A stretch of DNA of 9,796 bases. Source: JANRKT01 sp033763355. Its GTDB lineage: Bacteria; Bacteroidota; Bacteroidia; Chitinophagales; Chitinophagaceae. The notes beneath the pieces are model-generated. The model searched no databases. It saw only the letters and a program-made list of their open reading frames with translations, and was not told the origin of the DNA. Each line of letters opens with the position of its first letter. Positions within the stretch are counted from its first letter, which is position 1. Shown one piece after another: positions 5,709 to 9,796 of the stretch. The position numbers and the translations under genes were made by a program. The stretch covers positions 1 to 9,796 of the forward strand of contig JANRKT010000176.1 of NCBI GenBank assembly GCA_033763355.1, in the 5' to 3' direction.

Positions 5709-6569
5709 ATGCTGTATCATTTTTTTAAACCATCACCGGTACTTCAGCCTTATATTGATTACTATTTTGCTGTTGAAAACAGCAGCGACGATGCATTGCA
5801 GACAGACATAGTACCGTTAAAAGTTTACCCGGCCCCTCATCCGCAAATGGCTTTTAATTTTGGTGATACCACTTATGAGCAAGTGGGAAGGAAAGAAAAA
5901 GCCATCAGCCCTGATATGGCGGTGAGCGGGTACTTTACAGCGCCGGTGGAGTATTACACCGGAAAAAATACAGGGGCCATAATGGTGGGCTTCCGGCCTG
6001 TGGGCATTAAAGCATTTGTGCCTTTTCCCATTGGAGAAGTTAACAATGTAAATCTCCCCCTGGAAGATATTTATGGCGCTGCGGTGAAAGAGGTGGAGGA
6101 ACAATTGAGGGAATGCCACACTATGGAACAAAGAATTCAGCGGATTGAAAACTGGTTCTGTTCGGTGCTGCGGCCACTGAAAAAAGATGATATGGCGGCA
6201 TATGCAATTGATTTGATAAACAAGGGGCAGGGAATTATTACAGTTAGGACAGTGGCGAATAAATGTGCAATAGGGAAGAAGCAGTTTGAAAGACGGTTTA
6301 AAGATGCAACGGGTATAACGCCAAAACTTTTTTCGAGGATTGTTCGCTTCCAGCACGTATTTAACCATTTGAGCAATGGTAACCTCAGGATGGTGGAGAA
6401 AGCGTTAGAGGGAGGTTTTTATGATCAGTCACATTTTATCCGTGAGTTTAAAGAATTTACAGGCCTTTCCCCCAAAGAGTACGTCTTTTCAGTAAACCGG
6501 AGTGAGGCAGGAATGTATTTTGAAAAAATGACAGAATCAAATACGATGTACAAGGTCATGTATGAATAA
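5709..6569 (+). CDS. AraC-family transcriptional regulator, DUF6597-like N-terminus
   Basis: The 286-residue protein has an N-terminal sensor region of the kind found in many Bacteroidota AraC regulators: FFKPSPVLQPYIDYYF at 5-20 and GAIMVGFRPVGIKAF at 89-103. The C-terminal AraC DNA-binding domain (about 165-260) has two helix-turn-helix units. The first is around ITVRTVANKCAIGKKQFERR (177-196) followed by FKDATGITPK. The second is around MVEKALEGGFYDQSHFIREF (228-247) followed by TGLSPKEY. There is no signal peptide or membrane segment, so it is cytoplasmic. A tail of about 25 residues follows the domain. It starts 27 bases after the RidA-family gene and converges on the D-aminoacylase gene, with 18 bases between stop codons. 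Plausible targets are its own RidA transcript and the divergent serine hydrolase. Ligand unknown. Confidence 0.92.
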   Translation: MLYHFFKPSPVLQPYIDYYFAVENSSDDALQTDIVPLKVYPAPHPQMAFNFGDTTYEQVGRKEKAISPDMAVSGYFTAPVEYYTGKNTGAIMVGFRPVGIKAFVPFPIGEVNNVNLPLEDIYGAAVKEVEEQLRECHTMEQRIQRIENWFCSVLRPLKKDDMAAYAIDLINKGQGIITVRTVANKCAIGKKQFERRFKDATGITPKLFSRIVRFQHVFNHLSNGNLRMVEKALEGGFYDQSHFIREFKEFTGLSPKEYVFSVNRSEAGMYFEKMTESNTMYKVMYE

Positions 6570-6587
6570 ATTGAAGCATCAGATCAT

Positions 6588-8162
6588 TTAGTTATTAAAT
6601 CCCGGCCCAAACAGTGGCTTACCGCTTTTTGCACCGGTATGTTTACCTCCGTCAATGACCAGTTGCCCGTTTACCAGAACATATTTGAAGCCGGATGAAA
6701 ACTGGTGGGGTTTTTCAAATGTGGCGTTATCCTTCACTTCTTTTTCATCAAATACCACAATATCTGCCGCCATACCTTCTTTCAATAAGCCACGGTCTTT
6801 TAACCTGAATTTTTGCGCAGCAAGCGAAGTCATTCTTCTTACCGCTTCTTCAAGTGAAATAATTTTTTCATCCCTTACATATTTGCCCAGTATCCTTGCA
6901 TTGGTGCCATAAGCCCTCGGATGCGGCATGCCTTTTCCGGGCACGGGCACACCGGCATCAGCACCGGCCATATTAAAAGGGTATTTGATAAAATGCTTTA
7001 CATCTTCTTCGTTCATGCTGTGGTAAACCATTTGTGCCCCGCCTGCCATCATTAAATCCAAAATGGTTTCTGCTTCTTCTTTCATTTTGGGTTTTCTTCC
7101 TTTTAGCGTATTGATGGCAGAAATGTTTTTTCCGTTTAACGAAGTGTCGGCATTGTGCATGGCCACATAAGCATAACTGTAATCTTTGTATTTATATTTT
7201 TTTTGCAACTGCAGCATATCATCAATAATTTTTTTATGCAGTTCTGCGTCGGTTATCCTTTTTTTAAGCGAATCTGTGCCGCCGGCCAGCGCCCAGTCAG
7301 GTAAACGCACACCAAGGTTGGTGCTGCTGGCGGTATATGGGTATTGGTCAATGGTAACATCATATCCCTGTTTTCTTGCCGCTTCAATCAGCGGTAATGT
7401 TTCTTTGCTCCTGCCCCAGTTGGCACGGCCGCTTACTTTAAAGTGTGAAATCTGCACAGGGATATTTGCTTCTTTGCCGATATTGATGGCTTCGTTGATG
7501 GCATCAATAACAGCATTCTCTTCGTTTCTGATATGCGACGCATATACGCCATTGTATTGTGCAGCAATTTTTGCAAGGCCAATTATTTCTTTGCTGTCAG
7601 AATACATTCCGGGTAAATAGATTAAACCAGTTGATAAACCCGCAGCGCCGTCTTTCATGGCCTGCGCCAAAAGCTCTTCCATCTTTTGCTGTTCTGCCGG
7701 GGCAGCCAAACGATTATCCAGGCCCATGCCGAGCCTTCTTATTGTATTATGCCCTGCAAGCGATGCAATGTTCACGGAAGTTTTTATACTGTCAATGCGC
7801 CAGAAAAACTGTCGCAGGTTATCAGCAGAATTGCCGCAGTTGCCGGTAATAACAGTTGTTACACCGTCATAGATGTAATTATCTGCTGTCGGCATTTCAA
7901 AGATGCCGGTTTCAATATGTGCATGCACATCAATAAAACCCGGGGCAACAATTAGCCCATTGGCATCAATAATTTTTGCAGCAGGCGATGCAATATTCTT
8001 TTGTATGAGTGCAATTTTCCCGTTTTTCACTGCCACATCAGCATAATACCAGCTGTTGCCGGTTCCGTCAATAATTTTTCCCTTTCTGATGATAACATCA
8101 TAATGTTCCTGGGCAGAAGCAAATAAGGGCAACAGTAAAAAAAGAGCAAATAATTTATTCAT
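6588..8162 (-). CDS. Secreted D-aminoacylase-type amidohydrolase
   Basis: This 524-residue metal-dependent amidohydrolase resembles N-acyl-D-amino-acid deacylases, which split N-acyl-D-amino acids into a fatty or acetic acid and a free D-amino acid. A signal peptide (about 1-18, ending ASAQ) puts it outside the cytoplasm. The beta-sandwich base is formed by about 20-70 plus the C-terminal segment around 465-505 (ADIVVFDE, VLVNGQLVIDGG). Metal-site residues expected for the family are present: H80 and H82 in DVHAHIE, C109 in TGNCGNS, H210 in ASHIRNE, H240 in ISH, and D402 in GADAG. The third motif position reads HIE rather than the usual HDD/HSD, which may shift substrate range. Length is slightly above the 480-500 typical of cytoplasmic members, mostly through the signal. 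It follows the acylase gene by 13 bases, so the two are probably cotranscribed. Dihydroorotase-like or aryl-peptidase activity is a less likely alternative. Confidence 0.92.
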   Translation of the reverse strand: MNKLFALFLLLPLFASAQEHYDVIIRKGKIIDGTGNSWYYADVAVKNGKIALIQKNIASPAAKIIDANGLIVAPGFIDVHAHIETGIFEMPTADNYIYDGVTTVITGNCGNSADNLRQFFWRIDSIKTSVNIASLAGHNTIRRLGMGLDNRLAAPAEQQKMEELLAQAMKDGAAGLSTGLIYLPGMYSDSKEIIGLAKIAAQYNGVYASHIRNEENAVIDAINEAINIGKEANIPVQISHFKVSGRANWGRSKETLPLIEAARKQGYDVTIDQYPYTASSTNLGVRLPDWALAGGTDSLKKRITDAELHKKIIDDMLQLQKKYKYKDYSYAYVAMHNADTSLNGKNISAINTLKGRKPKMKEEAETILDLMMAGGAQMVYHSMNEEDVKHFIKYPFNMAGADAGVPVPGKGMPHPRAYGTNARILGKYVRDEKIISLEEAVRRMTSLAAQKFRLKDRGLLKEGMAADIVVFDEKEVKDNATFEKPHQFSSGFKYVLVNGQLVIDGGKHTGAKSGKPLFGPGFNN

Positions 8163-8175
8163 GTGTTATCAGGTT

Positions 8176-9796
8176 TTATTCTCCCGGGTGATAAGTTCTC
8201 TCTGTATGTTTCAATACATCTTCTTTATAAAACAGTACATCTTTAAACTTTCCTTTGCTGTACAGTTCAGCCTGGTCGGCAAAATGTTTTGAGAAGGGGT
8301 TGCCGCTTTCGCCGCCTGTAAGTAAAGATTTTGCTTTTATTTTTTTACCGAACTCAACAGCGCAAACAAAACTATTGCCATTGTATCCGTATCTTTTTTT
8401 GGTATTGAAAGCCCGGCTGACATAAGAAGGAAGTGTGCCCCATGTGGAAGCAGCATACCCAACGGGTATGCTTGGTTTATTGTCATCAAACTTGGTTTCA
8501 ATATCACCGGTAATTCTCTGAAAGCGGTTGATCTCCCCCCATGCTGTTTTCCAGTTTCCGAATCTGTTGTTCAGGTAGTTGATTGCAGAGCGAAAGGATT
8601 GCAGTAAATCATCAGGAGATGCAGTGTTTGCAAAATGTCTTGCTTTTTCAACCTGGTCGGCATTATCATTGCCGGGCACCCTGGTGCGGAATAAATCTGT
8701 TTGGATAACCTGGCCCCATTCAATAGCCACAGTAGTTGCAACTGAGTTTTCAGCGCAACGGTAATCCCAGTTTTTCAGGATGGTTACCGGATCAAGAAGC
8801 AAAGCGTACAATGAATCACCGGGTGAAACATTTTTTTCAAATGCTTTTATTAAAGCAGGAAGCAATATTTCAAATGCAGTAAGACGTGTATCATAACCGG
8901 CTTTAATAACTTTATCTATGCTGTAATTTTTTTCTTCACCAAGAACCCTTACGGCATTCAGGCCTCTGAAATTTTCTCCGTCAGGCGCCATATAAACAGG
9001 ATAATCGCTCTTCTTCGGGCTGTAATTTCCTGCAACAGTAAAAGCAGTGGAATTGCAATTCTGCAGCCAGCCGTTTGGCGGATTAAAAAGGTGGACCGTT
9101 TCATTTACTTTATGGTAACCTTTCCATTCAGTAGCGGAGATTGATCCGTCCACCGGGTTGTTCCAGTCGTATTTCGTATCACGTACAGGAATGCGGTTGC
9201 CATGCCAGTAAGCAATATTTCCTTCAGCATCGGCATAAACGGTATTGTTGGAAATATTGCCCATCAGGTCCATTGACTTTTTATATTCAGTAAAGCTTTT
9301 AGCTTTTGTTCTTTGCCAGCTTTGTATAAGGCCATTCATAATGCGGTTATCAGCACGCAGGCTGATGTATTGCCCGTTTCTTTTAGTCATAACCGGCCCG
9401 TGACGGGTGAACAAAGCATTTATGGTTTTTACTTCGTAACCATTCCCGGTTTTGTACCTCAGTACTATCTTTTTTTCGGTTACTTGTTTTTGAACAGCAT
9501 TGTATTCATAAAGCCATTTGCCGTTTTTTTGGGTTAACTTTTCAATATAAGTATCAGCGGCATCCACAGCGCTGCTGGTATGCATCCAGCCGCAGTGTTC
9601 ATTAAAACCCTGGTAAACGAAAAACTGTCCCCAGGTAGCAGCTCCATACGCATTCAGGCCCTCATCACTTACCATGTGCACTTCAGGCCGGAAATAAAAG
9701 CTGACATGCGGATTGATATAAAGTATGGCATTTCCAGATTCCGTAATCCCGGGTGAAAAGGCAAAACCATTTGAACCTGTCGCTTCAATTTCTTCC
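8176..9796 (-). CDS. Ntn-hydrolase acylase (penicillin/AHL acylase family), 5' part outside window
   Basis: The frame is open to the window edge (first full codon at 9795), giving 539 visible residues; the signal peptide, alpha chain and start lie beyond the edge. The visible part begins just before the autocatalytic processing site: visible residues 7-8 are Gly-Ser, and the Ser (codon 9772-9774), in GSNGFAF, would become the N-terminal nucleophile of the beta chain. Counting that Ser as 1, the His of INPH is residue 23, as in AHL acylases such as PvdQ, and the second Asn of LQNCN is 241, matching the oxyanion Asn of penicillin acylases. Further family marks are GAATWGQFFVYQGFNEHCGW and, near the end, TGGESGNPFSKHF. 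The beta chain of about 530 residues is normal. The family removes acyl groups from AHLs, penicillins or lipopeptides in the periplasm; the substrate here is unknown. GTG 9681 is internal, not the start. Confidence 0.92.
   Translation of the reverse strand, partial: EEIEATGSNGFAFSPGITESGNAILYINPHVSFYFRPEVHMVSDEGLNAYGAATWGQFFVYQGFNEHCGWMHTSSAVDAADTYIEKLTQKNGKWLYEYNAVQKQVTEKKIVLRYKTGNGYEVKTINALFTRHGPVMTKRNGQYISLRADNRIMNGLIQSWQRTKAKSFTEYKKSMDLMGNISNNTVYADAEGNIAYWHGNRIPVRDTKYDWNNPVDGSISATEWKGYHKVNETVHLFNPPNGWLQNCNSTAFTVAGNYSPKKSDYPVYMAPDGENFRGLNAVRVLGEEKNYSIDKVIKAGYDTRLTAFEILLPALIKAFEKNVSPGDSLYALLLDPVTILKNWDYRCAENSVATTVAIEWGQVIQTDLFRTRVPGNDNADQVEKARHFANTASPDDLLQSFRSAINYLNNRFGNWKTAWGEINRFQRITGDIETKFDDNKPSIPVGYAASTWGTLPSYVSRAFNTKKRYGYNGNSFVCAVEFGKKIKAKSLLTGGESGNPFSKHFADQAELYSKGKFKDVLFYKEDVLKHTERTYHPGE

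Noticed and set aside
1..9796. CRISPR array, rRNA, complete insertion sequence or transposase
   Set aside because: No regularly spaced repeats, rRNA segments or transposase motifs were seen on either strand.

Overview
The window looks like chromosomal DNA of a Bacteroidota species, probably family Chitinophagaceae. This is an inference from the protein families (BglX-type GH3, a GH144-type glucanase relative, a DUF6597-like AraC regulator, secreted amidohydrolases), from moderate G+C, from the lack of clear Shine-Dalgarno sequences, and from two matches to the Bacteroidota -7 promoter element TAnnTTTG. No species can be named from the sequence alone.

Layout from left to right. A CAT-anticodon tRNA (probably tRNA-Ile2) lies on the minus strand at 3-76. 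About 120 bases further on is the 3' end of a broken glucoamylase-like/GH144-type gene (198-539, plus), followed closely by an intact secreted GH3 beta-glucosidase (609-2885, plus). The pair looks like the remains of a beta-glucan utilisation locus whose left part has been lost. Next comes an AT-rich orphan gene for a secreted or lipoprotein-like protein (3052-3807, minus), enclosed by a 10-base inverted repeat (3037-3046 and 3844-3853). The repeat ends read as the core motifs of integron recombination sites (GTTRRRY and RYYYAAC), in the spacing and orientation expected of a gene cassette.

The right half holds enzymes of amide, ester or peptide hydrolysis. A secreted serine hydrolase of the class C beta-lactamase/S12 family (4015-5082, minus) is divergent from a signal-bearing RidA-family protein (5151-5681, plus). 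The RidA gene is followed by an AraC-type regulator (5709-6569, plus) and is probably cotranscribed with it. Converging on the regulator are two minus-strand genes only 13 bases apart: a penicillin/AHL acylase-type Ntn hydrolase (8176-9796, entering from outside the window) and, downstream of it, a secreted D-aminoacylase-type amidohydrolase (6588-8162). Acylase and D-aminoacylase probably form an operon for releasing acyl groups from N-acyl amino acids or lipopeptides outside the cytoplasm. A joint role with the S12 hydrolase is a hypothesis only.

No gap longer than 300 bases lacks a gene. The gap at 2886-3051 holds a weak stem-loop, an imperfect inverted repeat and one end of the cassette-like element. 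The gap at 3808-4014 holds the other end and otherwise nothing I recognise. The gap at 77-197 holds a candidate tRNA promoter and two short hairpins.
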